This document shows positions 7,199 to 13,990 of a stretch of DNA of 18,368 bases, piece by piece. Made by a program: the position numbers and the translations under genes. The notes beneath the pieces are model-generated. The model was given only the letters and a program-made list of their open reading frames with translations. It was not told where the DNA came from and searched no databases. Position 1 is the first letter of the stretch, and each line of letters starts with the position of its first letter. Source of the DNA: JASFBA01 sp036172265 (GTDB taxonomy: Bacteria > Chloroflexota > Chloroflexia > DTKN01); NCBI GenBank assembly GCA_036172265.1, contig JASFBA010000009.1, forward strand, positions 1-18,368, in the 5' to 3' direction.

Positions 7199-7741
7199 AT
7201 GTCGCGCATAGGCAAGAAGCCGATCCCGATACCGGCAGGGGTAACGGTGGAAGTAACGGCCGCCGAAGTGGTGGTGAGCGGCCCCAAAGGAGTGCTGCGG
7301 CAGCCGATCTTTCCGGGCATCGAAATTGCCCTGGAGGACGGACAGGTGTGGGTGCGCCGTCTTTCAGATGCCAAGCCCCAGCGAGCCTACCACGGCCTGA
7401 TGCGCACCTTGGTGGCCAATATGATCGTCGGGGTGACGGAAGGTTTTCGCAAGGAACTCCAGATCGTTGGGACGGGCTACCGGGCCGACTTGGACGGAAG
7501 AGACCTGGTGCTGCACCTGGGCTACTCCCACCCGATTCGGTTGACTCCTCCCGAGGGCATCCGTTTCGAGGTGACCGGAAGGAACGATGTGATCGTGGTT
7601 TCGGGAATCGACAAGGTGCTGGTCGGCCAGCAGGCGGCCAACATCCGCGCCCTGCGTAAGCCCGAACCGTACAAGGGCAAGGGCATCCGCTATATGGGCG
7701 AAACGATCCGCCGTAAGGCCGGCAAGTCCGGCAAGGCGTAG
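7199..7741 (+). CDS. rplF: 50S ribosomal protein L6
   Basis: L6 has two related domains and lies near the sarcin-ricin loop and the elongation-factor site. The ATG at 7199 (AGGAGGAT site) gives 180 residues. It opens MSRIGKKPIPIPAGVTVEV, contains VSGPKGVLRQP, and the second domain has the hallmark VVSGIDKVLVGQQAANIRAL followed by RKPEPYKGKGIRY. An extension of the frame into rpsH is not used. A 37-base gap with no clear structure leads to rplR. Confidence 0.98.
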   Translation: MSRIGKKPIPIPAGVTVEVTAAEVVVSGPKGVLRQPIFPGIEIALEDGQVWVRRLSDAKPQRAYHGLMRTLVANMIVGVTEGFRKELQIVGTGYRADLDGRDLVLHLGYSHPIRLTPPEGIRFEVTGRNDVIVVSGIDKVLVGQQAANIRALRKPEPYKGKGIRYMGETIRRKAGKSGKA

Positions 7742-7778
7742 GAACCGTTGGCACGTTTGCCCCTTTGGAGATGGACGG

Positions 7779-8141
7779 ATGATCAAACTGACTACATCCA
7801 AGCAGCGCCATCAGAAGCGACACCGGCGGGTGCGGGTGCGCGTTTTCGGGACATCGGAGCGCCCCCGGTTGAACGTCTTTCGCAGTCTGAACCATATCTA
7901 TGCCCAGGTCGTTGACGACACGGTGGGCCATACCCTGGCGGCTGCTTCCAGCCTGGAGCGAGAAGTCCGGGAGGCCGCTGGGAAGAAGACGGAGAAGGCC
8001 GCCCTGGTGGGCCGCTTGGTGGCCCAGCGAGCCCTGGCCCGGGGTATCCGGAGGGTCGTCTTCGACCGGGGCGGGTATCTGTATCACGGTCGGGTCAAGG
8101 CCCTGGCCGAGGCGGCGCGTCAGGCCGGGCTGGAGTTTTAG
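7779..8141 (+). CDS. rplR: 50S ribosomal protein L18
   Basis: L18 binds 5S rRNA together with L5. The 120-residue product begins with a basic tail (QRHQKRHRRVRVRVFGTSER), then PRLNVFRSLNHIYAQVVDD, and ends in the signature VVFDRGGYLYHGRVKALAEA followed by ARQAGLEF. The ATG at 7779 has a TGGAGAT binding site. Length and both ends agree with the family. Confidence 0.98.
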   Translation: MIKLTTSKQRHQKRHRRVRVRVFGTSERPRLNVFRSLNHIYAQVVDDTVGHTLAAASSLEREVREAAGKKTEKAALVGRLVAQRALARGIRRVVFDRGGYLYHGRVKALAEAARQAGLEF

Positions 8142-8182
8142 GCCGGAGAAGGGCCTCTGGCTCGGCCGAACGAGGAGGAACG

Positions 8183-8728
8183 GTGGCAAAGGCAACGATT
8201 GACCTGAACGAGGTCGAACTGGAAGAACGGGTGATCGAGATCAACCGCGTGGCCAAGGTATATCGGGGAGGCCGGCGTATGGGCTTTCGCACCGTGGTCG
8301 TGGTCGGAGACCGGCAGGGCCATGTGGGAGTCGGTGTGGGCAAGGCGAACGAGGTGCCCGAAGCGATCCGCAAGGGGGTGGAGCAGGCCAAGCGCAACCT
8401 GATTCGGGTGCCCATCGTGGGCACAACGATTCCGCACCCCGTGGTGCGCACTTTCAAGGCGGCCAAGGTGATGCTGAAGCCGGCCGCGCCGGGGGCCGGC
8501 GTGATCGCCGGCAGTGCCGTGCGGGCGGTGGTGGAACTGGCCGGAATCAAGGACATCCTGACCAAGTCGCTGGGCAACTCCAACCCGGTCAACCTCTGTC
8601 GGGCTACTCTTCTGGCCCTGGACGAACTCACCTCCGTCGAGGACGAGGCGGCCCGGCGGGGCAAGACGGTGGAGTACCTCCTGCGCCGCCGGATGCGGTC
8701 CAAGCGCCGGAAGGAGGTTCAGGGATGA
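8183..8728 (+). CDS. rpsE: 30S ribosomal protein S5
   Basis: S5 helps maintain decoding accuracy and, with S3 and S4, mRNA unwinding. The start is GTG at 8183 with AGGAGG at 8173-8178. The 181-residue product carries RVAKVYRGGRRMGFRTVVVV, then the GHVGVGVGKANEVPEAIRKG dsRBD-like signature near residues 47-66, and GAGVIAGSAVRAVVELAGI in the second domain. Its TGA stop overlaps the rpmD ATG (ATGA). Confidence 0.98.
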   Translation: MAKATIDLNEVELEERVIEINRVAKVYRGGRRMGFRTVVVVGDRQGHVGVGVGKANEVPEAIRKGVEQAKRNLIRVPIVGTTIPHPVVRTFKAAKVMLKPAAPGAGVIAGSAVRAVVELAGIKDILTKSLGNSNPVNLCRATLLALDELTSVEDEAARRGKTVEYLLRRRMRSKRRKEVQG

Positions 8729-8934
8729 CAGCAAGGAAGAAGCCGGGGGCCAAGCGGCTGCGCATTACCTGGGTCAAAAGCACCATCGGCTATCCCAAGG
8801 ACCAGCGGGCGACGATTCGGGCCCTGGGCCTCCATCGTCTGCATGAAAGCGTCCTCCATGACGATACGCCGGTCATCCGGGGCATGGTCTTCAAGGTCCG
8901 CCACCTGGTGCAGGTGGAGGAGGTCGAGGCGTGA
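8725..8934 (+). CDS. rpmD: 50S ribosomal protein L30
   Basis: L30 is a small large-subunit protein that is optional in some bacterial lineages. The 69-residue product has the family core LRITWVKSTIGYPKDQRATI followed by RALGLHRLHESVLHDDTPVI and a C-terminal VKHLVQVEE-like strand (VRHLVQVEEVEA). A basic 11-residue N-terminal lead makes it slightly longer than the common 60. The start overlaps rpsE by ATGA and has AGGAGG at 8712-8717; its own stop overlaps rplO. Confidence 0.96.
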   Translation: MTARKKPGAKRLRITWVKSTIGYPKDQRATIRALGLHRLHESVLHDDTPVIRGMVFKVRHLVQVEEVEA

Positions 8935-9431
8935 GGCAACACGAACTCTGGCCCCCGCGAGGGGCAAAGAAGGCTCGCAAGCGGGTCGGGCGGGGGCATG
9001 GCTCCGGGCACGGGAAGACGGCCGGCCGGGGCATGTCCGGCCAGCGCTCTCGTTCCCATCCCGGCATCAGCCCGACGTTCGAGGGCGGGCAACTGCCGTT
9101 GGTCCGTCGCCTGCCCTATAAACGCGGCTTCCATAACCCCTTCCGAGTGGAATACAGCGTGGTCAACCTGAGCCGGCTGGCCGAACTTTTTCCGGCCGGC
9201 AGCGTGGTGACCCCGCGCCTGCTTCGGGAGAGGCGGGTGGTACGCCACCGCAACCGCCCGGTCAAGGTCCTGGGCGAGGGCGAGGCCTCCGGCCCCCTCC
9301 ACGTCTACGCCCACGCCTTCTCTGAAAGCGCCCGCCAGAAGATTGAGGCGGCCGGCGGCACCTGCACCATCCTGGACCCCCAGGTCTGGGACGTGCCGGT
9401 AGAAGGCGCAGGCGAAGAGGTTTCCGCCTAG
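8931..9431 (+). CDS. rplO: 50S ribosomal protein L15
   Basis: L15 is a late-assembly 23S rRNA-binding protein. The start is GTG at 8931, in a GTGA overlap with the rpmD stop and 7 bases after AGGAGG at 8918-8923. The 166-residue product has the glycine- and arginine-rich N-terminus (RVGRGHGSGHGKTAGRGMSG), the FEGGQLPLVRRLPYKRGF motif and a C-terminal domain ending near residue 160. The two consecutive overlaps make rpsE-rpmD-rplO a coupled trio. Confidence 0.97.
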   Translation: MRQHELWPPRGAKKARKRVGRGHGSGHGKTAGRGMSGQRSRSHPGISPTFEGGQLPLVRRLPYKRGFHNPFRVEYSVVNLSRLAELFPAGSVVTPRLLRERRVVRHRNRPVKVLGEGEASGPLHVYAHAFSESARQKIEAAGGTCTILDPQVWDVPVEGAGEEVSA

Positions 9432-9471
9432 AAAGGACGTCGGCCGTCCGGCCGGCGGCAGGAGTGCGACG

Positions 9472-10800
9472 ATGCTGAAAGCCGTGGTCAATGCCTTCAA
9501 AATACCGGACCTGCGTCGGAAGATTATCTTCACCTTGGCCATGCTGGTCGTCTTCCGACTGATTTCGCATATCCCTATCCCTTTGCTGGATAGCGTCAAA
9601 CTGACGCAGGCCCTCTCCCAGAATGCCATCCTGGGGTTGCTGGACCTTTTCTCCGGCGGCGCACTGGTAAACTTTTCGGTGGCCGCGATGGGGGTGTATC
9701 CGTACATCACCGCCTCCATCGTCATGCAACTCCTGGTGCCGATCATCCCGAAACTGGAGGAACTCTCCAAGCAGGGCGAACAGGGCCAGGCCAAGATCAA
9801 CAAGTGGACCTACTGGATGACCATCCCGCTGGCCGCTCTGCAGGGATACGGAACGGTGGCGGCGCTCCAGGCCCAGTCAGGTGGGACCATCTTCCAGGGG
9901 AATTTTCGTTTTGACCTCTTCAGTGCTCAGTACTTCCTGCCCAGTTTCGCCATCCTGGCCTCGATGGTGGCCGGGACGATGGTGCTCATCTGGCTGGGCG
10001 ACCTTATCACCGAGCAGGGCGTGGGCAACGGCCTTTCGATGATCATCTTCAGCGGCATCGTCAGCCGGCTGCCAACTATGCTGGGGCAGATGGTCACCGG
10101 GGGCGCCACGGCGGCCGGCGGCTGGCTGGGGGTGGGTCTCTTCCTCACCGTCGGCCTGCTGACCGTTGTGGGCATCGTTCTGGTGCAGGAGGGCCGGCGC
10201 GAACTGCGCGTGCAGTACGCCCGTCGGGTGCGCGGGACGAAACTCTACGGCGGAGGCAGCACCACCCTGCCGCTACGGGTCAACATGGCCGGGATGATCC
10301 CACTCATCTTCGCCCAGAGCATCATGCTTTTCCCCAGCACGGTGGCCTCCTACCTGCGCGCCGGGGGGGATCCGGCCAATTGGAACTGGATTCAGCGGGC
10401 TGCCGAATGGACATACAACTTTTTCAACTACACCAGCCCGGCTTATCCGTTCCTGCTCTTTATTATGGTGGTGCTCTTTACCTACTTTTACACCATTATC
10501 GTCTTCAGCCAGACGAACATTGCCGACAATTTGCGCAAGAGCGGCGGCTTTATCCCGGGCTACCGTCCGGGCGAACAGACGGAACGCCTGCTCACCCAGA
10601 TCGTCAACCGCATCACCCTGGTGGGAGCCCTTTTCCTGGGTGTAGTGGCGGTCCTGCCCTTTATCGTCCAACACATCACCAATGTGCCCAACCTGAACCT
10701 CAGCGCCACGGGGTTGCTCATCGTCGTCGGCGTGGCGGTGGATACGATGAAGCAACTGGAGGCGCAACTTCTGATCCGGAGGTATGAAGGCTTTCTGTAA
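9472..10800 (+). CDS. secY: Protein translocase subunit SecY
   Basis: SecY forms the membrane channel for Sec-dependent export, with SecE and SecG encoded elsewhere. The 442-residue product is full length, with about ten hydrophobic segments. Landmarks are GVYPYITASIVMQLL in the second membrane segment, TEQGVGNGLSMIIFSGIV, the cytosolic QYARRVRG loop, the STTLPLRVNMAGMIPLIFA segment, SGGFIPGYRPGEQTERLL, and the C-terminal VDTMKQLEAQLLIRRYEGFL. The ATG at 9472 has CAGGAG at 9459-9464. Its place after rplO and before adk is typical. Confidence 0.98.
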   Translation: MLKAVVNAFKIPDLRRKIIFTLAMLVVFRLISHIPIPLLDSVKLTQALSQNAILGLLDLFSGGALVNFSVAAMGVYPYITASIVMQLLVPIIPKLEELSKQGEQGQAKINKWTYWMTIPLAALQGYGTVAALQAQSGGTIFQGNFRFDLFSAQYFLPSFAILASMVAGTMVLIWLGDLITEQGVGNGLSMIIFSGIVSRLPTMLGQMVTGGATAAGGWLGVGLFLTVGLLTVVGIVLVQEGRRELRVQYARRVRGTKLYGGGSTTLPLRVNMAGMIPLIFAQSIMLFPSTVASYLRAGGDPANWNWIQRAAEWTYNFFNYTSPAYPFLLFIMVVLFTYFYTIIVFSQTNIADNLRKSGGFIPGYRPGEQTERLLTQIVNRITLVGALFLGVVAVLPFIVQHITNVPNLNLSATGLLIVVGVAVDTMKQLEAQLLIRRYEGFL

Positions 10801-10811
10801 AGGAAAGACGG

Positions 10812-11465
10812 ATGGTAGTCATTTTGTTGGGGCCGCCGGGGGCGGGCAAGGGGACGCAGGCGGTGCGACTGGCAAAAAGGCTGGGGCTGGCCCATGTGGC
10901 CAGCGGAGACCTCTTTCGCGAGGCGGTGGCGGCACAGACGCCCCTGGGGCAAAAGGCCCAGGGCTACATGGAGCGGGGCGAACTGGTCCCCGACGAGATC
11001 GTGGTAGCGATGGTTTTGGAACGTCTGGCACAACCCGACTGCCGTCGGGGAGCCGTCTTGGACGGCTTTCCCCGGACGGTGGCTCAGGCCGAGGCCCTGG
11101 AGGAGGCTCTTTCGGCCCAGAGGAAGAAGGTGGACGCCGTCCTTCTGGTGCATGTGCCGGACGAGGTGGTGCTGGAGCGATTGACCGGCCGGCGCATCTG
11201 TCGGAACTGTCAGGCACCTTACCATATGACGTTCAATCCACCGGTTCAGGAGGGCATCTGCGACCGTTGTGGAGGCACGCTCTACCAGCGCGACGATGAC
11301 CGGGAGGAGACGGTGCGCCATCGCCTCCAGGTTTATCGAGAGCAGACTGCCCCGCTCATCTCCTACTACCGCCGGAAGCGGTTGTTGCGCGAGGTGGACG
11401 GGGTGGGCGAGGTGGAAGAAGTCGGCGAGCGACTGCTTCGGGCGCTGGGCGTGGCCCAGGCTTGA
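10812..11465 (+). CDS. adk: Adenylate kinase with zinc-type lid
   Basis: Adenylate kinase interconverts ATP plus AMP and two ADP. The 217-residue product has the P-loop GPPGAGKGT at residues 7-15, the AMP-site segment SGDLFRE, DGFPRT at 84-89 and a long lid. The lid carries Cys130, Cys133, Cys150 and Cys153, the four-Cys metal site seen in many Gram-positive and thermophilic enzymes. The ATG lies 11 bases after secY. The last codons and the TGA stop lie inside the first of three palindromic repeats, so the C-terminus (VAQA) is repeat-derived. Confidence 0.98.
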   Translation: MVVILLGPPGAGKGTQAVRLAKRLGLAHVASGDLFREAVAAQTPLGQKAQGYMERGELVPDEIVVAMVLERLAQPDCRRGAVLDGFPRTVAQAEALEEALSAQRKKVDAVLLVHVPDEVVLERLTGRRICRNCQAPYHMTFNPPVQEGICDRCGGTLYQRDDDREETVRHRLQVYREQTAPLISYYRRKRLLREVDGVGEVEEVGERLLRALGVAQA

Positions 11466-11570
11466 GCCTGGGGTATAAGGTGGCCGGTGTAGCCCAGGCT
11501 GAAGCCTGGGTACGAGGAGGCCGGCCGCAATGTGAAGTGTAGCCCAGGTGGTACGGGGAGGCCGGCCGGA
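11451..11570. repeat. Cluster of three short palindromic repeat units between adk and map
   Basis: Three related units follow one another. Unit 1 (11451-11487) has arms CCCAGGCT (11455-11462) and AGCCTGGG (11465-11472). Unit 2 (about 11488-11527) has the same arms at 11493-11500 and 11503-11510, flanked by GTA and TAC. Unit 3 (about 11538-11568) keeps GTAGCCCAGG but lacks most of the second arm. Units 2 and 3 are followed by near-identical tails ending GGAGGCCGGCCG or GGGAGGCCGGCCG; the unit 1 tail (AAGGTGGCCGG) is more divergent. The adk stop codon lies in unit 1, and the map ribosome binding site (GGGGAGG, 11555-11561) lies in unit 3. This looks like a REP/MITE-like dispersed repeat. Confidence 0.75.
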
Positions 11571-11571
11571 C

Positions 11572-12327
11572 ATGGGCATAACGGTTAAGACGGCGGAGGA
11601 ACTGCGGCGGATGCGCGAGGCCGGCCGTATTGTGGCCGAGGTACTGGCTCTTCTCCGGGAGCGGGCCCGGCCTGGCATCCGCACGGCGGAATTGGACGCC
11701 CTAGCCGAGGAGTACATCCGTCGGCATGGAGGGGTGCCATCGTTCAAGGGCTATCGGGGCTTCCCGGCCTCCATCTGCGTTTCTGTGAACGAGGAGGTGG
11801 TGCACGGGATACCCGGTCCGCGGCGGCTCCGCCGGGGGGACGTGGTCAGCGTGGACGTGGGGGTTATTTACGAGGGCATGCACGCCGATGCGGCCGTTAC
11901 TTTCGGCCTGGGCGAGGTCTCGGCCGAGGCGGAGCACCTGATGCGCGTTGGCCAGGAGGCGCTCTCCCGCGCCATCGAACAGATGCGCCCGGGAAAGCGC
12001 CTGAGCGACATTTCCTGGGCCATCCAGTCGTATGTCGAAAGCCGAGGGGCGGCCGTAGTGCGGCAGTACACCAGCCATGGCATCGGCCGGGAGATGCACG
12101 AGGACCCGATCCTGCCCAACTTTGGCCCGCCGGGCCGGGGACCGGTGTTGCGGCCGGGGATGGTGTTGGCCATCGAACCGATGCTCTGTGCCGGCTCCTA
12201 TGAGGTGGACGATTCGCTCCGGGGCGACGGCTGGACTGTGGTTACGGTAGATGGACGCCTTTCGGTACATTATGAGCATACAGTAGCAGTTACGGAGGGT
12301 GAGCCGGAGATCCTGACCCGGCTGTAG
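11572..12327 (+). CDS. map: Methionine aminopeptidase, type I
   Basis: This enzyme removes the initiator Met from new proteins. I chose the ATG at 11572 (251 residues, MGITVKTAEELRRMREAGRI), which is the usual length; an in-frame GTG at 11548 would add eight residues derived from the repeat. Metal ligands are all visible: Asp95 (VSVDVG), Asp106 (HADAAVTF), His169 (SHGIG), Glu202 (AIEPM) and Glu235 (HYEHTVAV), plus the substrate-site His78 or its neighbour in VVHGIPG. The ribosome binding site GGGGAGG lies in the upstream repeat, 10 bases away. infA does not follow; rpmJ does. Confidence 0.97.
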   Translation: MGITVKTAEELRRMREAGRIVAEVLALLRERARPGIRTAELDALAEEYIRRHGGVPSFKGYRGFPASICVSVNEEVVHGIPGPRRLRRGDVVSVDVGVIYEGMHADAAVTFGLGEVSAEAEHLMRVGQEALSRAIEQMRPGKRLSDISWAIQSYVESRGAAVVRQYTSHGIGREMHEDPILPNFGPPGRGPVLRPGMVLAIEPMLCAGSYEVDDSLRGDGWTVVTVDGRLSVHYEHTVAVTEGEPEILTRL

Positions 12328-12360
12328 GGCCATCCGAGCCTCACCCCCAGGAGGTAAGCG

Positions 12361-12474
12361 ATGAAGGTGATGGCTTCCATCAAGAAGCGCTGTGAACACT
12401 GTAAGGTGATTCGGCGCAAGGGCGTGGTTCGTATCATCTGCAGGAACCCCCGGCACAAGCAGCGCCAGGGGTAA
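12361..12474 (+). CDS. rpmJ: 50S ribosomal protein L36 (zinc type)
   Basis: L36 is the smallest large-subunit protein, a zinc-binding latecomer near the elongation-factor region. The 37-residue product reads MKVMASIKKRCEHCKVIRRK followed by GVVRIICRNPRHKQRQG. The metal ligands are Cys11, Cys14, Cys27 and His32, the standard arrangement. The ATG is 6 bases after an AGGAGG site at 12349-12354. It sits between map and rpsM, its usual place at the start of the alpha block, but without infA upstream. Confidence 0.98.
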   Translation: MKVMASIKKRCEHCKVIRRKGVVRIICRNPRHKQRQG

Positions 12475-12513
12475 GTACAGGACACAGGGCTTAGGGCTCA
12501 GGAGGAAATGGAA

Positions 12514-12897
12514 ATGGCTCGTATCGTTGGGGTGGACCTGCCTCGAGACAAGCGAATCGAGGTGGCTCTGACCTATATCTACGGAATCGGCCGCAGCCGC
12601 AGCCGGGAGATTCTTCAGCAGACCCAGATCGACCCGGGGACGCGGGTACGCGATCTGACGGAGGAAGAGATCACCCGGTTGCGGGAGACGATCGAGCGCA
12701 ACTATCGCGTCGAGGGCGACCTGCGGCGTGAGGTTTCGCAGAACATCAAGCGGCTCATGGAGATCGGCTGCTATCGGGGCATCCGCCACCGCCGCAACAT
12801 GCCGGTGCGGGGGCAGCGCACGCGTACCAATGCCCATACCCGGCGCGGCCGGAGGAGCGCGCCGATCGGGATCAAGAAGAAGGCGAAGAAATCGTAG
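12514..12897 (+). CDS. rpsM: 30S ribosomal protein S13
   Basis: S13 is a small-subunit head protein that contacts the P-site tRNA and the large subunit. I chose the ATG at 12514 (127 residues, MARIVGVDLPRDKRIEVALT), because AGGAGG at 12500-12505 is 8 bases away; the in-frame ATG at 12508 would leave only 2 bases. The product has the IYGIGRSRSREIL helix-hairpin-helix and the conserved C-terminal NMPVRGQRTRTNAHTRRG followed by a basic tail. Confidence 0.97.
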   Translation: MARIVGVDLPRDKRIEVALTYIYGIGRSRSREILQQTQIDPGTRVRDLTEEEITRLRETIERNYRVEGDLRREVSQNIKRLMEIGCYRGIRHRRNMPVRGQRTRTNAHTRRGRRSAPIGIKKKAKKS

Positions 12898-12908
12898 CGA
12901 GGGAAAAG

Positions 12909-13301
12909 ATGGCCAAAGGTACACGCCGGCGGGGAGCACGCCGGGAAAAGAAGAACATCCCACGAGGTCAGGCGCATATCCTGGCCAGTTTCAACAACAC
13001 GATCATCACCATCACTGACCCTCAGGGCGGGGTGGTTGTCTGGAGCAGCGCCGGTTCCTGCGGCTTCCGGGGTTCGCGCAAGAGCACGCCTTACGCGGCG
13101 CAGGTTGCGGCGGAGACGGCCTCGCGCAAGGCCCAGGAGATGGGAATGCGGCAGGTGGACGTCTTTGTGAAGGGGCCGGGGGCCGGCCGCGAAGCGGCGA
13201 TCCGAGCCTTGCAAGGGGCCGGCCTGCACGTGGCCTCGATCACCGACGTCACCCCGATTCCGCACAACGGCTGCCGGCCGCCCAAGCGCCGGCGGGTGTG
13301 A
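12909..13301 (+). CDS. rpsK: 30S ribosomal protein S11
   Basis: S11 is part of the platform around the E-site mRNA. The 130-residue product has a basic lead (KGTRRRGARREKKNIPRGQA), then HILASFNNTIITITDPQGG, the GSRKSTPYAAQVAAETA segment, VKGPGAGREAAIRAL and the C-terminal DVTPIPHNGCRPPKRRRV signature. The ATG follows GAGGGAAAAG. It overlaps no neighbour and keeps the standard rpsM-rpsK-rpsD order. Confidence 0.98.
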   Translation: MAKGTRRRGARREKKNIPRGQAHILASFNNTIITITDPQGGVVVWSSAGSCGFRGSRKSTPYAAQVAAETASRKAQEMGMRQVDVFVKGPGAGREAAIRALQGAGLHVASITDVTPIPHNGCRPPKRRRV

Positions 13302-13318
13302 GTTCCGGAGGAGGTTCG

Positions 13319-13951
13319 ATGGCACGCTATACAGGTCCTGTTTGCCGATTGTGTCGCCGGGAGGGCGTGAAACTGATGCTCAAGGGAGAGCGTTGCTTCA
13401 GCGCCAAGTGTGCCCTGGAACGGCGGAACTATCCGGCCGGCCAGCACGGTGCAATGCGCCAGCGCCGACGCGTCTCCGACTATGGGGTGCGCCTGCGGGC
13501 CAAACAGCAGGCCCGGCGGATGTATGGGATGATGGAACGTCAGTTCCGCCGCCTCTTCGAGGAGGCGACCCGCACTACCGGGGCTACCGGCGAGGTTCTC
13601 TTGCGCCTGCTGGAGCGGAGGCTGGACAATGTCGTTTACCGCCTGGGGATGGCCCAGTCGCGCCGCCAGGCCCGCCAGTTGGTCGGCCACGGCCACTTTG
13701 TGGTCAACGGCCGCAGAACGGATATTCCTTCCTTCCTGGTGCGGCCCGGAGATACCGTCGCGGTTCGCCCGGAGAGCCGCCGCCGACCTTACTTCAAGGA
13801 ACTCGGCGGGACGCTCAAGGCCGACGCCGTCCCGGGCTGGCTTTCGTTGAACCCGGAGGAGATGAGCGCAAAGGTCCTTCGAGAGCCGAACCCAGAGGAG
13901 TGCGAGCAGAACCTCCAGCCGCAGATGATCGTGGAATTTTACAGCCGTTAG
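13319..13951 (+). CDS. rpsD: 30S ribosomal protein S4 with N-terminal zinc site
   Basis: S4 nucleates 16S rRNA folding and is an autogenous translational repressor in E. coli and B. subtilis. The ATG at 13319 (CGGAGGAGG site) gives 210 residues. The N-terminus carries Cys9, Cys12, Cys26 and Cys31, the zinc-binding version of S4, followed by NYPAGQHG. The S4 RNA-binding domain is clear at residues 101-131 (RLDNVVYRLGMAQSRRQARQ onwards), and the protein ends QMIVEFYSR. A strong hairpin separates it from rpoA. Confidence 0.98.
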   Translation: MARYTGPVCRLCRREGVKLMLKGERCFSAKCALERRNYPAGQHGAMRQRRRVSDYGVRLRAKQQARRMYGMMERQFRRLFEEATRTTGATGEVLLRLLERRLDNVVYRLGMAQSRRQARQLVGHGHFVVNGRRTDIPSFLVRPGDTVAVRPESRRRPYFKELGGTLKADAVPGWLSLNPEEMSAKVLREPNPEECEQNLQPQMIVEFYSR

Positions 13952-13953
13952 TG

Positions 13954-13978
13954 CCTGTGGCCCCTGGAGGGTCACGGG
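13954..13978 (+). promoter_or_regulatory. 10-bp stem-loop abutting the rpoA ribosome binding site
   Basis: CCTGTGGCCC (13954-13963) can pair with GGGTCACGGG (13969-13978) over ten positions, two of them G-U wobbles, with loop CTGGA. The stem ends one base before the AGGAGG of rpoA (13979-13984). The structure is seen directly. Translational control, mRNA processing or simply insulation of rpoA from rpsD are all possible and not distinguishable here. Confidence 0.55.
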
Positions 13979-13990
13979 AGGAGGCATCTC

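Noticed and set aside
8142..8182. Possible stem-loop between rplR and rpsE
   Set aside because: Arms have several mismatches and no clear loop; GGCC-rich sequence gives such matches often.
9435..9449. GGACG/CGTCC hairpin before secY
   Set aside because: Only five pairs in very GC-rich DNA; expected by chance and not followed by a T-run.
10784..11299. A + strand frame overlapping adk
   Set aside because: Gly/Arg-rich shadow of adk, with no family resemblance.
12475..12513. A hidden infA remnant or small gene before rpsM
   Set aside because: The stretch is only 39 bases and contains just the rpsM ribosome binding site; no IF-1-like sequence is visible.
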